From assembly GCA_017470715.1 (NCBI GenBank), contig JAFUYE010000052.1, forward strand, positions 1 through 40,907: a stretch of DNA of 40,907 nt, read 5' to 3'. Of the stretch, positions 7,505-16,021 are shown piece by piece (position 1 is the stretch's first letter; every line of letters starts with the position of its first letter). Made by a program: the position numbers and the translations under genes. The stretch comes from Selenomonadaceae bacterium. Lineage in GTDB: Bacteria > Bacillota > Negativicutes > Selenomonadales > Selenomonadaceae. The notes below the pieces were generated by a model that saw only the letters and a program-made list of their open reading frames with translations, was not told the origin of the DNA and searched no databases.

Positions 7505-8736
7505 GTCGGCGACTGTTTCTGAAAATTTTAATCGCGTTGGGACTCGGAAATTTTTTCCCGAAACTTGCGGAAGCGCAGCGGCTTGACGAACTTCACACGC
7601 CTCAAGACGGTTACAAGCCGTTGACGAACGTAAAATTTTTGCGGCAGATTGTCACAAAAGATTCGCGCACGTCACGAATGTTAATGTGGCAAATTGATTC
7701 GCAGGAAAATTTTTCAGTTGAATATAAACTTGTCGGCGAAAATTCCGCACAGTTCGCGACGGTCGAGCAACGCGATTTAATTTGTTCGTGCGCTTTGGAA
7801 AATCTCAAGCCCGAAAGTTTGTACAAGTTCCGAATCATTTCCGACGAGCGGGCGACTTCGTGGCAAGATTTGCGGACGGCGGGCGACGGACAATTTCGCA
7901 TGATAATTTTTGCCGATTCGCAATGTGAACATTATGACGTTTGGCAACGAACGGCGGACACGGCTGACGAAAATTTTCCCGACGCGGAACTTGTGACGAT
8001 AATTGGCGATTTGGTCGACAACGGGCAAGCAGATTATCAGTGGCGGGCGTGGCACCTTGCGGCGACGAAAATTTTTTCCGGCAGAATTTTTGCGCCCGTC
8101 ATGGGGAATCACGAATGTTACGGCGTCGATTGGTTTAACGCGTTGCCGACGGGTTATCTGAATCAATTCACGTTGCCCGACAATGGTGCGAAAAATCTTG
8201 ACGGCTATTTTTATTCGTTCGATTACGGTGCGGCGCATTTTTTTGTTTTGAACACGCAATTTGCCGAGCTGGACAAGTTCAAGCCGAAACTTCGCGACGC
8301 GCAGGAATATTTTCTTCGACGCGATGCCGCAAACGTCAATCGCCCGTGGAAAATCGTTTTCATGCACAAAGATATTTACGACTACGCGCAGGACAAGTTC
8401 AGCGACATTGCCGACGCGTTCACGGATTTATTTGACGAGCTGGAAATTGATTTGGTTTTCACGGGGCATTTGCACACGTACCGAAATCGCGGAAAAATTT
8501 TTGCGCGTCAAAAAAATTTGAACGGCACGACTTACATTTTATGCGGACGTGCGGGCGACCAAAAATATGTTGAGCCGCCTTCGGACATGGACGACGTGAC
8601 TTATCCGAATCTGCGCGAAGAGCCGGAAAGTTTTATCGTGCTTGACGTTGACGCGAACGAAATAAATTTGACGGCTCAAACAGTCGACGGCGAAATTATC
8701 GACAGCTTTACATTGACGAAAGGAACTTTAACATGA
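7501..8736 (+). CDS. Tat-exported purple-acid-phosphatase-like metallophosphoesterase
   Basis: A 411-residue protein. MSRRLFLK at the N-terminus is a twin-arginine motif followed by a hydrophobic stretch and AEA, so export as a folded protein is likely. Residues about 40-125 look like the fibronectin-type domain found before PAP-like catalytic domains. The catalytic part has FADSQ, GDLVDNG, GNHE, an isolated His in MHKD, and GHLHTY, giving the expected two-metal site. The first motif has Gln where many relatives have His. It overlaps both neighbours by ATGA. The substrate is unknown. Confidence 0.88.
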   Translation: MSRRLFLKILIALGLGNFFPKLAEAQRLDELHTPQDGYKPLTNVKFLRQIVTKDSRTSRMLMWQIDSQENFSVEYKLVGENSAQFATVEQRDLICSCALENLKPESLYKFRIISDERATSWQDLRTAGDGQFRMIIFADSQCEHYDVWQRTADTADENFPDAELVTIIGDLVDNGQADYQWRAWHLAATKIFSGRIFAPVMGNHECYGVDWFNALPTGYLNQFTLPDNGAKNLDGYFYSFDYGAAHFFVLNTQFAELDKFKPKLRDAQEYFLRRDAANVNRPWKIVFMHKDIYDYAQDKFSDIADAFTDLFDELEIDLVFTGHLHTYRNRGKIFARQKNLNGTTYILCGRAGDQKYVEPPSDMDDVTYPNLREEPESFIVLDVDANEINLTAQTVDGEIIDSFTLTKGTLT

Positions 8737-9215
8737 ATACTTATAAAAAACGCGGAATAAATTTGCAAACCTGCAAGCGTTGCGGAACGGCATTTTCGCC
8801 GAAATTGAACGTGTGCCCGAATTGCCATTTTAACAGAAAAGATTTTATCCAACGGTTACCGCCGCAGAAACAATGTCATCAGAACAAAGAAAATGTCCGG
8901 CATTCTTCGACACAAAAGCACGAAAGCACCGGAACTTCCGGGCGCGGCACGACCGATGAAGTTATAATGATAAACAAATACATCAGAGTTTCAAAATCCG
9001 GCAAGTATCACGTTTGTACTCGTTGCAATTTGGCGTTCATCAAAGAAATTGACTGTTGCCCGCGTTGCGACGTTACGGACGAAGACAATTATTATAGCGA
9101 AATCGACGCCAATAATTATTACGCGGAAGGCAGCGGACGCGATTGTCACGGCGCGGCTTGCGACATTTGCCCACACTGCCACGGAACCGCCGATTGGTGC
9201 CCGTTACTTGACTAA
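8733..9215 (+). CDS. zinc-ribbon protein of unknown function
   Basis: A 160-residue, cysteine-rich protein. It has two separated zinc-ribbon-like pairs: CKRCG...CPNCH (about 14-32) and CTRCN...CPRCD (about 94-113). A further Cys/His cluster is near the end (CDICPHCH, then WCPLLD). The middle (about 45-75) is a polar low-complexity linker rich in Gln, His, Ser and Thr. There is no signal peptide or membrane segment. The start overlaps the phosphatase stop, and a DUF815 ATPase follows 22 bases later. I do not recognise the family; binding of nucleic acid or of the ATPase is only a guess. Confidence 0.75.
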   Translation: MNTYKKRGINLQTCKRCGTAFSPKLNVCPNCHFNRKDFIQRLPPQKQCHQNKENVRHSSTQKHESTGTSGRGTTDEVIMINKYIRVSKSGKYHVCTRCNLAFIKEIDCCPRCDVTDEDNYYSEIDANNYYAEGSGRDCHGAACDICPHCHGTADWCPLLD

Positions 9216-9237
9216 AATTTTTAGGGAGAATTTTTTT

Positions 9238-10428
9238 ATGAACTTGCAAGAACTGATTGTTTGCCGAAATTTGCTTGACGAAGAAGTTTTCGGCGGACAG
9301 GCGAACGAAAGTCAAATTGCGGCGCGGCTTGTCGAACGGGCGGAAACTCTCGGCTTGAGCGGCAACCTTTATCGCACGTATCTGATTTATTTGCTTGCGC
9401 ACGAACCGAATGTAATTTCAACGTCAATCGAAATGCAGGGCGGCAAAATCGGCAAAAGTCTGCGCGAAATTTTTAAACACGACGTGGAAATTTTGTTGCC
9501 GATACTGCGCGGCGAAGTCACCGGCGAATTAAAAATTTTGAACGACTACAAACCGACCGTCGAAATTCAAAACGAATCACTCAACGAACTGCGGCGGCGT
9601 CTGGAAAATCTCAAGGGCGCGACCGAAATTGCCTACACGTTCATCGAACATTATCGAAAATTCGGCTACGGAGCAATCGCGGCTTATCGGGCGTTTCGTT
9701 GGGACGCGGAGGCGAAAAACATTGTCGGCATCAATCACTTTGAAAAAATTCGCCTTGACGATTTAATTGGTTACGCGCACCAAAAGGAACTTTTGACGGG
9801 CAACACAACGGCTTTTGTCGACGGCAAGCCCGCGAACAATGTTTTGCTTGTCGGTGCACGCGGCACCGGAAAATCTTCGGGCGTTAAAGCTTTGGTCAAC
9901 GAATATTACGCAAAAGGTCTTCGCCTCGTGCAAATTACAAAACCGCAGTTGAAAAATCTGCCCGAAATCATGAAGACGTTACGCCAATTCATGAGCAAGC
10001 GATTTATAATTTTCTTAGACGATTTGTCGTTCGAGGAGTCCGAAGTTGAATATAAACATTTGAAGTCGGCGATTGAAGGCGGCGTCGAGTCCCGTCCCGA
10101 AAATGTTTTGATTTACGCGACGAGCAACCGCCGGCATTTGATTCGCGAAACGTGGCGCGACCGTGGCGACGACCAAGACGAACTTTACCGCGACGACAGC
10201 GCGAACGAAACAATTTCGTTGAGCGACCGTTTCGGCTTGATAATTCACTACACCGCGCCGACGCAAAACGAATATCTGGAAATTATTCGCAGCATGTTAA
10301 AGCGGCAGGGCGTCGAGCTTGACGACGAAAAATTACGGCTTGAAGGTTTGCGCTGGGAAATGTCGCATTCGGGACGCAACGGGCGCACGGCTCAACAATT
10401 CGTCAATCACTTTTTGGGGCAACGGTAA
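9238..10428 (+). CDS. DUF815-family AAA ATPase
   Basis: A 396-residue ATPase. The helical N-terminal part (1 to about 180) is followed by Walker A GARGTGKSS and Walker B FLDDLSFE. A sensor-type YATSNRRHL and the characteristic ETWRDRG...DELYRDD region come next, then LSDRFGL. This pattern is that of DUF815, an uncharacterised P-loop family. The ATG 9238 follows TTAGGGAGAA; an earlier in-frame start would overlap the zinc-ribbon gene in another frame and is rejected. It is the last gene of the four-gene run that begins with the thioesterase and ends at a terminator. Confidence 0.9.
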   Translation: MNLQELIVCRNLLDEEVFGGQANESQIAARLVERAETLGLSGNLYRTYLIYLLAHEPNVISTSIEMQGGKIGKSLREIFKHDVEILLPILRGEVTGELKILNDYKPTVEIQNESLNELRRRLENLKGATEIAYTFIEHYRKFGYGAIAAYRAFRWDAEAKNIVGINHFEKIRLDDLIGYAHQKELLTGNTTAFVDGKPANNVLLVGARGTGKSSGVKALVNEYYAKGLRLVQITKPQLKNLPEIMKTLRQFMSKRFIIFLDDLSFEESEVEYKHLKSAIEGGVESRPENVLIYATSNRRHLIRETWRDRGDDQDELYRDDSANETISLSDRFGLIIHYTAPTQNEYLEIIRSMLKRQGVELDDEKLRLEGLRWEMSHSGRNGRTAQQFVNHFLGQR

Positions 10429-10445
10429 AAATTAAACTCGCAACG

Positions 10446-10480
10446 AAAAAATCCCTCCGACGTTTGCCGAAGGGATTTTG
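10446..10480. terminator. bidirectional terminator between DUF815 gene and yoeB-like toxin
   Basis: The inverted repeat AAATCCCT/AGGGATTT is flanked by A-run and T-rich ends on both strands, exactly between two convergent genes. It fits a shared rho-independent terminator. Confidence 0.8.
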
Positions 10481-10747
10481 TTATTTGTCGCCGTAGTGAG
10501 TCCTGCATTGATAAATTTCAATGATTTCGTTTTCGATTTTGAATATCAAGCGATTTTTTTCGTCGATTCGGACGCTCCACCAGCCGGCTTTGTCGTTGCT
10601 TAACGGTTCGGGCTTGCCAATGCAGTTGTAACCGTTCCTGTCGATGTCTTTGAGCAGATTATTTATCCGATTCAACGTCTTTTTGTCTTGCGTATGCCAG
10701 TACATGTAATCCGACCACGCCGTATCATGCCATAAAAGTTTCATCAT
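10481..10747 (-). CDS. YoeB/Txe-family toxin (mRNA interferase)
   Basis: An 88-residue protein matching YoeB-type toxins: WSDYMYW, then a helix with LNRINNLLKDI, GKPEPL, WWSVRIDEKNRL and the C-terminal CRTHYGDK. The Glu of KPEPL, the Arg of NRL and the His of THYGDK correspond to family catalytic positions. Such toxins cut mRNA at the ribosomal A site. Its start overlaps the antitoxin stop (ATGA), the usual antitoxin-toxin order. The gene looks intact. Confidence 0.92.
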   Translation of the reverse strand: MMKLLWHDTAWSDYMYWHTQDKKTLNRINNLLKDIDRNGYNCIGKPEPLSNDKAGWWSVRIDEKNRLIFKIENEIIEIYQCRTHYGDK

Positions 10748-10980
10748 TCGACCTCAATCAGTTTATGTTCGTGCATATTGCGTCCGTGTTCGGCGTCTTC
10801 GCGAATTTTTCTGAGCAACATTTGATTTTCGTCGCTCCAAAACGGATCGAGTTCCAATTTTCCGCCGTATTTAACGCTGTTCATCAAAATTTTTATGCAA
10901 TCGCCGATGCTCATTCCCGTCGTCTCTTTAAAAGTTTTCAAGTCTTCGTCGCTGAACGTGATGCTTATCGTCTCCGTCAT
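10744..10980 (-). CDS. RelB/DinJ-like antitoxin
   Basis: A 78-residue acidic protein starting MTETISITFSDEDL, followed by a ribbon-helix-helix-like segment (KETTGMSIGDCIKILMN). The C-terminal tail is charged and would bind the toxin. The ATG at 10980 is seven bases after GAGGTG; the in-frame GTG at 10989 sits in the ribosome binding site. It is the first gene of the toxin-antitoxin operon, behind a promoter with an inverted repeat. The assignment as antitoxin rests largely on context. Confidence 0.85.
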   Translation of the reverse strand: MTETISITFSDEDLKTFKETTGMSIGDCIKILMNSVKYGGKLELDPFWSDENQMLLRKIREDAEHGRNMHEHKLIEVE

Positions 10981-10998
10981 TTCAATCACCTCGCGGTT

Positions 10999-11027
10999 AA
11001 TTTAGCGAAAAAATTTTCGCATGTCAA
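10999..11027 (-). promoter_or_regulatory. promoter and putative operator of the toxin-antitoxin operon
   Basis: On the minus strand, -35 TTGACA (11022-11027) and -10 TAAATT (10999-11004) are separated by 17 bases. The spacer holds the inverted repeat GCGAAAA-AA-TTTTCGC (11005-11020, as read on plus). Its position fits binding of the antitoxin for autoregulation. Confidence 0.7.
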
Positions 11028-11071
11028 CGAAGTTACTCACGCACGAAAAAATTTATCGGCGGGCTGATTCG

Positions 11072-11100
11072 TTGAAAAAATTTGCGCTTGGAAATATAAT
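11072..11100 (+). promoter_or_regulatory. promoter of the cobA-hemD/heme operon
   Basis: -35 TTGAAA (11072-11077), a 17-base spacer and -10 TATAAT (11095-11100), about 29 bases before the cobA-hemD ATG. This is a near-consensus sigma-70 promoter and divergent from the toxin-antitoxin promoter. Confidence 0.8.
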
Positions 11101-11128
11101 CACGGCAAAAATTATCGGAGGTCATCAC

Positions 11129-12598
11129 ATGGTTTATCTTGTCGGTGCGGGCGCGGGCGATTTCGGTTTGTTGACGCTCAAAGCGGCTGAACTTTTAAAA
11201 TCGGCGGACGTTGTGATTTACGACAGACTTGCGGACGACGCGATTTTAAATCTGTGCCCGAACGCTGAAAAAATTTATGTCGGAAAATCGGCGGGCAGTC
11301 ACACGCTCAAACAATCCGAAATAAATCAACTGCTTGTCGACACGGCGCGCAAAAATAAAAATGTCGTTCGGCTTAAAGGCGGTGATCCGTTTGTTTTCGG
11401 ACGCGGCGGCGAAGAAGCGATTTCCCTGCGCGAAAATAATTTGCTGTTCGAGATTGTCCCCGGCGTCACAAGTGCCATTGCGGTTCCTGCATACGCGGGA
11501 ATTCCCGTCACACATCGCGGCGTTGCAACGAGTTTCGCGGTCGTCACGGGGCACGAAGACCCAAATAAGCCCGAATCGTCAATCAACTGGTCGAAACTTG
11601 CCACTGCTGTCGACACGCTGATTTTTTTGATGGGCGTCGGAAACTTGCCGCAAATCGTCACGAAGTTAATCGAACACGGCAGAAGTCCCGAAACTCCCGC
11701 CGCGCTGATTCGTTGGGGAACAAAACCGTCGCAAGAAGTTTTCGTGACGACGTTGGCAAAAATTCCCGACGTGAAAATTCAACCGCCCGCGATATTTGTC
11801 GTCGGCGAAGTCGTCAACCTGCGCGAACAGTTGAAATGGTTTGACGCGAAAATTTTATTCGGCAAAAAAATTTTGGTGACGCGTGCCCGTGCTCAGGCGT
11901 CGAAACTTTCAAGCCGACTGAAAAATTTGGGCGCGGAAATTTTCGAGTGCCCGACAATAAAAATCGCCCCGCCGTCAGACGAATTTGCGACATTGGACGA
12001 GGCGATAAAAATTTTGCCCGAATTTGATTGGTTAATCTTCACCAGCGCAAACGGCGTCGAAAAATTTTTTGAGCGGCTGAAAGTTCACGGACTCGACACG
12101 CGGGCATTGGGACGTTGCAAAGTTGCGGCTATCGGTTCGGCGACGGCTGAAAAACTTTCGGGCTTCGGAATTGTCGCGGACATTGTTCCGAAAAATTTTG
12201 TCGCGGAAAGTTTGGCGGACGCCTTGAAAGATTTCGTCGTCGGCAAAAAAGTTTTAATCGCCCGCGCAGAAATTGCCCGTGACGTGTTGCCCGACGCGCT
12301 GAAAAATTTCGGTGCTGATGTCACCGTCGCGCCCGCGTACAAAACGGTTCCCGAAACTCCCGCGCAGATTGATTTTGATTCGATTGACTTGGTGACGTTT
12401 ACAAGTTCATCAACCGTCGAAAATTTCATTGCGGCTCACGGCGTCGATGTGTTGAAAAAAATTCCGTCCGCCGCTATCGGCACGATAACCGCCGGCACGT
12501 TGAAAAAATTCGGCGTCGAAGCGAAAATCATTGCGGAAGAATTTACGATTGACGGGCTTGTTGACGCGATTGAAAAATTTTACCGCCATGACGATTGA
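11129..12598 (+). CDS. cobA-hemD: fused uroporphyrinogen-III C-methyltransferase / uroporphyrinogen-III synthase
   Basis: About 489 residues. Residues 1 to about 240 are the SAM-dependent methyltransferase: VGAGAGDFGLLTLKA (Ala where Pro is usual), GGDPFVFGRGGEE, PGVTSAIAVPAYAGIP. Residues about 250-489 are HemD: ILVTRARAQASKL, then FTSANGVEKFF and TFTSSSTVENF. HemD closes hydroxymethylbilane to uroporphyrinogen III; CobA methylates it towards siroheme or cobalamin. This fusion is common in clostridia and Negativicutes. The ATG 11129 follows CGGAGG; longer starts are rejected. It leads the heme genes, but hemA and hemC are not here. Confidence 0.95.
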   Translation: MVYLVGAGAGDFGLLTLKAAELLKSADVVIYDRLADDAILNLCPNAEKIYVGKSAGSHTLKQSEINQLLVDTARKNKNVVRLKGGDPFVFGRGGEEAISLRENNLLFEIVPGVTSAIAVPAYAGIPVTHRGVATSFAVVTGHEDPNKPESSINWSKLATAVDTLIFLMGVGNLPQIVTKLIEHGRSPETPAALIRWGTKPSQEVFVTTLAKIPDVKIQPPAIFVVGEVVNLREQLKWFDAKILFGKKILVTRARAQASKLSSRLKNLGAEIFECPTIKIAPPSDEFATLDEAIKILPEFDWLIFTSANGVEKFFERLKVHGLDTRALGRCKVAAIGSATAEKLSGFGIVADIVPKNFVAESLADALKDFVVGKKVLIARAEIARDVLPDALKNFGADVTVAPAYKTVPETPAQIDFDSIDLVTFTSSSTVENFIAAHGVDVLKKIPSAAIGTITAGTLKKFGVEAKIIAEEFTIDGLVDAIEKFYRHDD

Positions 12599-13367
12599 AA
12601 TTTTACAGGGAATAATTTTACCGTTCGTCGGAACAACTTTGGGCGCGGCGACTGTCTTCGTTTTGAAAAAGGAATTGTCGCTTAACCTGCGAAAAATTTT
12701 GACGGGCTTCGCGGCGGGCGTGATGGTTTCGGCGTCATTTTTCGGACTGCTTCAACCCGCGCTTGAAAGTTCGATTGATTGGGGAAATTTGTCGTTCGTG
12801 CCTGCAAGCGTCGGATTTTTAATCGGCATGGGATTTTTGCTCGTGCTCGACGAAATTACGCCGCACATGCATTTTGACGAACAATCCGAAGGTTTGCCTT
12901 TAAAATTGTCGCGGACAACGAAATTGATTTTGGCGGTGACATTGCACAATATCCCCGAAGGTATGGCGGTCGGCGTGATTTATGCGGGCTGGCTGACTGA
13001 TACATCGGGCGTGACTTCGGCGAGCGCGTTGGCGTTGTCAATCGGCATTGCGATACAAAATTTCCCCGAAGGCGCGATAGTTTCAATGCCGCTCAGAGCC
13101 GGCGGACTTCCGAAGTTGCAGACTTTTTTCTGGGGCACGGTTTCGGGTGCGGTTGAGCCTGTCGCGGCGTTGATAACAATTTACGCGGCAAGTGCGGTCG
13201 TGCCGATTTTGCCGTATCTGTTGGCGTTTGCGGCAGGCGCAATGATTTATGTCGTCGTCGAAGAATTGATACCCGAAATGTCGGAAGGTCGGCACTCGAA
13301 CGCGGGCACGATAGCTTTTGCATTCGGATTCGTGTTGATGATGATTTTGGACGTTGCATTAGGTTAA
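12588..13367 (+). CDS. ZIP-family divalent metal transporter
   Basis: A 259-residue membrane protein with about eight hydrophobic segments. It has the ZIP signatures HNIPEGMAVG (helix IV) and QNFPEGAIVS (helix V), with EELIPE near the C-terminus. A His-containing cytosolic loop (DEITPHMHFDEQ) lies in between. The ATG at 12588 lies inside the 3' end of cobA-hemD, overlapping by 11 bases. Members import zinc or other divalent ions; zinc supply for the zinc-type HemB encoded next is a plausible link but inferred. Confidence 0.9.
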   Translation: MTIEILQGIILPFVGTTLGAATVFVLKKELSLNLRKILTGFAAGVMVSASFFGLLQPALESSIDWGNLSFVPASVGFLIGMGFLLVLDEITPHMHFDEQSEGLPLKLSRTTKLILAVTLHNIPEGMAVGVIYAGWLTDTSGVTSASALALSIGIAIQNFPEGAIVSMPLRAGGLPKLQTFFWGTVSGAVEPVAALITIYAASAVVPILPYLLAFAAGAMIYVVVEELIPEMSEGRHSNAGTIAFAFGFVLMMILDVALG

Positions 13368-13391
13368 AAAATTTTTACGGAGATGATTCGA

Positions 13392-14354
13392 TTGATTAAG
13401 TTCAGACCGCGCAGGTTGCGGCTCAACGAAAATTTACGCTCGATGGTTCGCGAAACAAATTTGAGCGTCAAAGATTTGATTTATCCGCTGTTCGTCGTGG
13501 CGGGCGAAAACGTTCGCGAAGAAATTCCGTCAATGCCGAATTGCTATCATTTGTCGGTTGATAACGCCGTCGAACTCGCGAAGAAAATTTTAGCGTTGGG
13601 CATTCCCGCCGTCGAAGTTTTCGGTTTGCCCGAATACAAAGACGAAATCGGCTCGTCGGCTTGGGACATGAACAGCCCCGTGCAACGCGCAATCACCGCG
13701 ATAAAAAAAGCCGTGCCCGAATTGGTTATCGTCGGCGACGTGTGCTTGTGCCAATACACTTCGCACGGTCACTGCGGCAAACTTTGCGGGCATTACGTCG
13801 ACAATGACGAGACGTTGAAACTGTTGCAGAAAGTCGCCGTCAGTCAAGCCGAAGCGGGCGCGGATATTATTGCTCCGTCGGACATGATGGACGGACGAAT
13901 TGCCGCCATTCGTGACGCGCTCGACGTGAAAAATTTCGTCAACGTGTCAATCATGAGCTATGCCGTCAAATACGCGTCGGGCTACTATGCTCCGTTCCGT
14001 GACGCTGCCGACTCCGCTCCGCAATTCGGCGACAGGAAACAATATCAAATGGATTGTGCCAACGTTCGCGAAGCTTTAAAAGAAGTTGAACTCGACCTTG
14101 ACGAAGGCGCAGATTTCATCATGATTAAACCCGCGCTTGCCTATCTCGACGTGGTGACGAAAGTTCGCGAAAAAATTAATCGTCCCGTGGCGGTTTACAA
14201 TGTCAGCGGCGAATATGCAATGGTCAAAGCGGCGGCGATTAACGGTTGGATTGACGAACGCCGAATCGTCACCGAAAACTTGACGGCAATGAAACGCGCA
14301 GGTGCGGACATCATCATCACCTATCACGCGATTGACGTTGCAAGTTGGCTTTAA
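13392..14354 (+). CDS. hemB: delta-aminolevulinic acid dehydratase (porphobilinogen synthase)
   Basis: About 320 residues. It condenses two 5-aminolevulinate molecules to porphobilinogen. The cysteine cluster [16 protein letters not shown] marks a zinc-type enzyme. The active-site lysines are in [17 protein letters not shown] and in [12 protein letters not shown] prefer TTG 13392, nine bases after GGAG; ATG 13383 directly abuts that GGAG and would be three codons longer. It lies between the ZIP gene and hemL, 12 bases before hemL. Confidence 0.96.
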   Translation: MIKFRPRRLRLNENLRSMVRETNLSVKDLIYPLFVVAGENVREEIPSMPNCYHLSVDNAVELAKKILALGIPAVEVFGLPEYKDEIGSSAWDMNSPVQRAITAIKKAVPELVIVGDVCLCQYTSHGHCGKLCGHYVDNDETLKLLQKVAVSQAEAGADIIAPSDMMDGRIAAIRDALDVKNFVNVSIMSYAVKYASGYYAPFRDAADSAPQFGDRKQYQMDCANVREALKEVELDLDEGADFIMIKPALAYLDVVTKVREKINRPVAVYNVSGEYAMVKAAAINGWIDERRIVTENLTAMKRAGADIIITYHAIDVASWL

Positions 14355-14366
14355 GGAGGTCTTGAC

Positions 14367-15653
14367 GTGAATTTAACCAAATCTGCCGTTGCGTTCGCCG
14401 AAGCGAAAAAATTTATGCCCGGCGGCGTCAACAGTCCGGTTCGTTCGTATTCAAGCGTTGATTCAAATCCGCCGTTCATTTCGCACGGTAAAGGCTCGCA
14501 CATCTTCGACATTGACGGCAACGAATATATTGACTTCGTCGGCTCGTGGGGTCCGTTGATTTTGGGGCACGCTCACCCGCGAATTGTTTCCGCGCTGAAA
14601 AATGCCGTCGAACGCGGGACAAGTTACGGCGCACCGACTTTGCTTGAAACGCAACTTGCAAAACTCGTGCAAAAAATTTTCCCGTCAATGGAAGTCATGC
14701 GCATGGTGAATTCCGGCACCGAAGCGACAATGAGCGCGTTGAGAGTTGCTCGCGGATTCACCGGACGCGAAAAAATTATCAAATTCGTCGGTTGTTATCA
14801 CGGGCACAGCGATTCACTGCTTGTCAAGGCGGGCAGCGGCGCGGCGACGTTCGGCGAACCGTCAAGCCCGGGTGTCACTCGCGGCACGGCTCAAGACACG
14901 ATAACTTTGCCGTACAACGATTTATCTGCCGTCGAAAAAATTTTTGCTCAATGCGGCGAAGAAATTGCGGCAGTGATTGTCGAACCCGTCGCGGGCAACA
15001 TGGGACTTGTTTTGCCTAAAGAAAATTTCCTGCGCGGACTTCGTGACGTGACGGAAAAATTCGGCGCGTTGTTGATTTTCGATGAAGTCATGTGCGGTTT
15101 TCGAGTTTCGCTCGGCGGCGCACAGGAAAAATATAAAATCACGCCCGACTTGACTTGTCTCGGAAAAATTATCGGCGGCGGACTTCCCTGCGCGGCTTAC
15201 GGCGGTCGCGAAAAAATCATGCGCAACGTTTCGCCCGACGGACGAATTTATCAGGCGGGAACTTTGAGCGGCAACCCGTTGGCAATGACTGCGGGCATTG
15301 AAACTTTGACGATGTTGCTTGAAGAAAATTTGACCGAAAAAATTATCGCGAAGACTTCAAAACTTGTCGACGGTCTGAAATCTGCCGCGAAGTCAGTCGA
15401 CGTAAAAATTCAAACTCCGCAAGCCGGCTCAATGTTCGGAATATTTTTCAGCGAACAACCCGTAACGAACTTTGACGAATCAGCCGCCGCGAATCAAACG
15501 CAGTTCAAAAAATTTTTCGCCGCAATGCTTGAGCAGGGAATTTATCTTGCGCCGTCACAATTTGAAACGCTGTTTATGTCGGCAGTTCACAGCGACGAAG
15601 ACATTTCGCGGACAATCGACGCGGCAGAAAAAGCTTTCGAGGCGTGCTTATGA
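14367..15653 (+). CDS. hemL: glutamate-1-semialdehyde 2,1-aminomutase
   Basis: A 428-residue PLP enzyme making 5-aminolevulinate from glutamate-1-semialdehyde (C5 route). It has [10 protein letters not shown] near the N-terminus, [23 protein letters not shown] for phosphate binding, [10 protein letters not shown], and the PLP lysine in [11 protein letters not shown]. The GTG start follows AAGGAGG. Its TGA overlaps the ATG of a truncated heptose-kinase start (ATGA), suggesting that the kinase once followed hemL by translational coupling. Confidence 0.97.
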   Translation: MNLTKSAVAFAEAKKFMPGGVNSPVRSYSSVDSNPPFISHGKGSHIFDIDGNEYIDFVGSWGPLILGHAHPRIVSALKNAVERGTSYGAPTLLETQLAKLVQKIFPSMEVMRMVNSGTEATMSALRVARGFTGREKIIKFVGCYHGHSDSLLVKAGSGAATFGEPSSPGVTRGTAQDTITLPYNDLSAVEKIFAQCGEEIAAVIVEPVAGNMGLVLPKENFLRGLRDVTEKFGALLIFDEVMCGFRVSLGGAQEKYKITPDLTCLGKIIGGGLPCAAYGGREKIMRNVSPDGRIYQAGTLSGNPLAMTAGIETLTMLLEENLTEKIIAKTSKLVDGLKSAAKSVDVKIQTPQAGSMFGIFFSEQPVTNFDESAAANQTQFKKFFAAMLEQGIYLAPSQFETLFMSAVHSDEDISRTIDAAEKAFEACL

Positions 15654-15826
15654 TTGAGCAGTTAAAAAATTTTGTCGCGAACAAAATCGACGCGTGCAAA
15701 GTTTTGGTTGTCGGCGGCAACGTGACGTTGCATCCAATTTTCGCGCCTAAGTTCCAAACTGTTCAAACGTTATTGCCGCGTGTCCTGCGTTGCGAAAATT
15801 TTTGCGGGAGGTCTGCGAATGATTGA
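15650..15826 (+). pseudogene. truncated first copy of the heptose kinase start, fused to an insertion-like sequence
   Basis: The ATG overlaps the hemL stop. The first 23 codons ([23 protein letters not shown]) match the start of the intact kinase at 16003 at most positions. Homology then stops abruptly at AACGTGACGTTGCATCCAA, and the frame reads NVTLHPIFAPKFQ and ends 95 bases later. This looks like the original, translationally coupled gene start, cut off by an insertion. Confidence 0.7.
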
Positions 15827-15837
15827 CGAACTGAAAA
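15727..15837 (+). repeat. 111-bp direct repeat, copy 1
   Basis: Identical to 15911-16021 except for one base (15740). It starts GTTGCATCCAATT, holds AAACTGTTCAAACGTT, a TTTTTGCGGGAGG ribosome-binding site, and the first codons of the kinase (ATG 15819, MIDELK). Confidence 0.95.
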
Positions 15838-16010
15838 GCAACGTGACGTTGCATCCAATTTGTTTGAGCGTGTTAATCATCCAAACTGTTCCGTCGCTTT
15901 CAAAGCGACCGTTGCATCCAATTATCGCGCCTAAGTTCCAAACTGTTCAAACGTTATTGCCGCGTGTCCTGCGTTGCGAAAATTTTTGCGGGAGGTCTGC
16001 GAATGATTGA
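15819..16010 (+). pseudogene. second truncated heptose kinase start fused to the insertion-like sequence
   Basis: ATG 15819 with the same strong GGGAGG site as the intact gene. It reads MIDELK for six codons and then passes into NVTLHPICLS, again exactly at AACGTGACGTTGCATCCAA. It contains a GTCGCTTTCAAAGCGAC hairpin (15891-15907) and stops just past the true kinase start. It is either an open leader or a decayed gene start. Confidence 0.65.
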
Positions 16011-16021
16011 CGAACTGAAAA
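15911..16021 (+). repeat. 111-bp direct repeat, copy 2
   Basis: Second copy of the repeat at 15727-15837, 184 bases downstream. It provides the ribosome binding site and first codons of the intact kinase at 16003. One base differs (15924). Near-identity suggests a recent duplication. Confidence 0.95.

Noticed and set aside
9049-9237. Longer start for the DUF815 ATPase
   Set aside because: It would overlap most of the zinc-ribbon gene in another frame; ATG 9238 has its own ribosome binding site.
11021-11128. Longer start for cobA-hemD
   Set aside because: The region contains the promoter at 11072-11100; homologues begin at the MVYLVGAG stretch.
11137-11170. Loss of function in the CobA domain because GAGPGD is GAGAGD
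   Set aside because: Only one residue of the SAM-binding loop differs and all other motifs are intact; tolerated variation is more likely.
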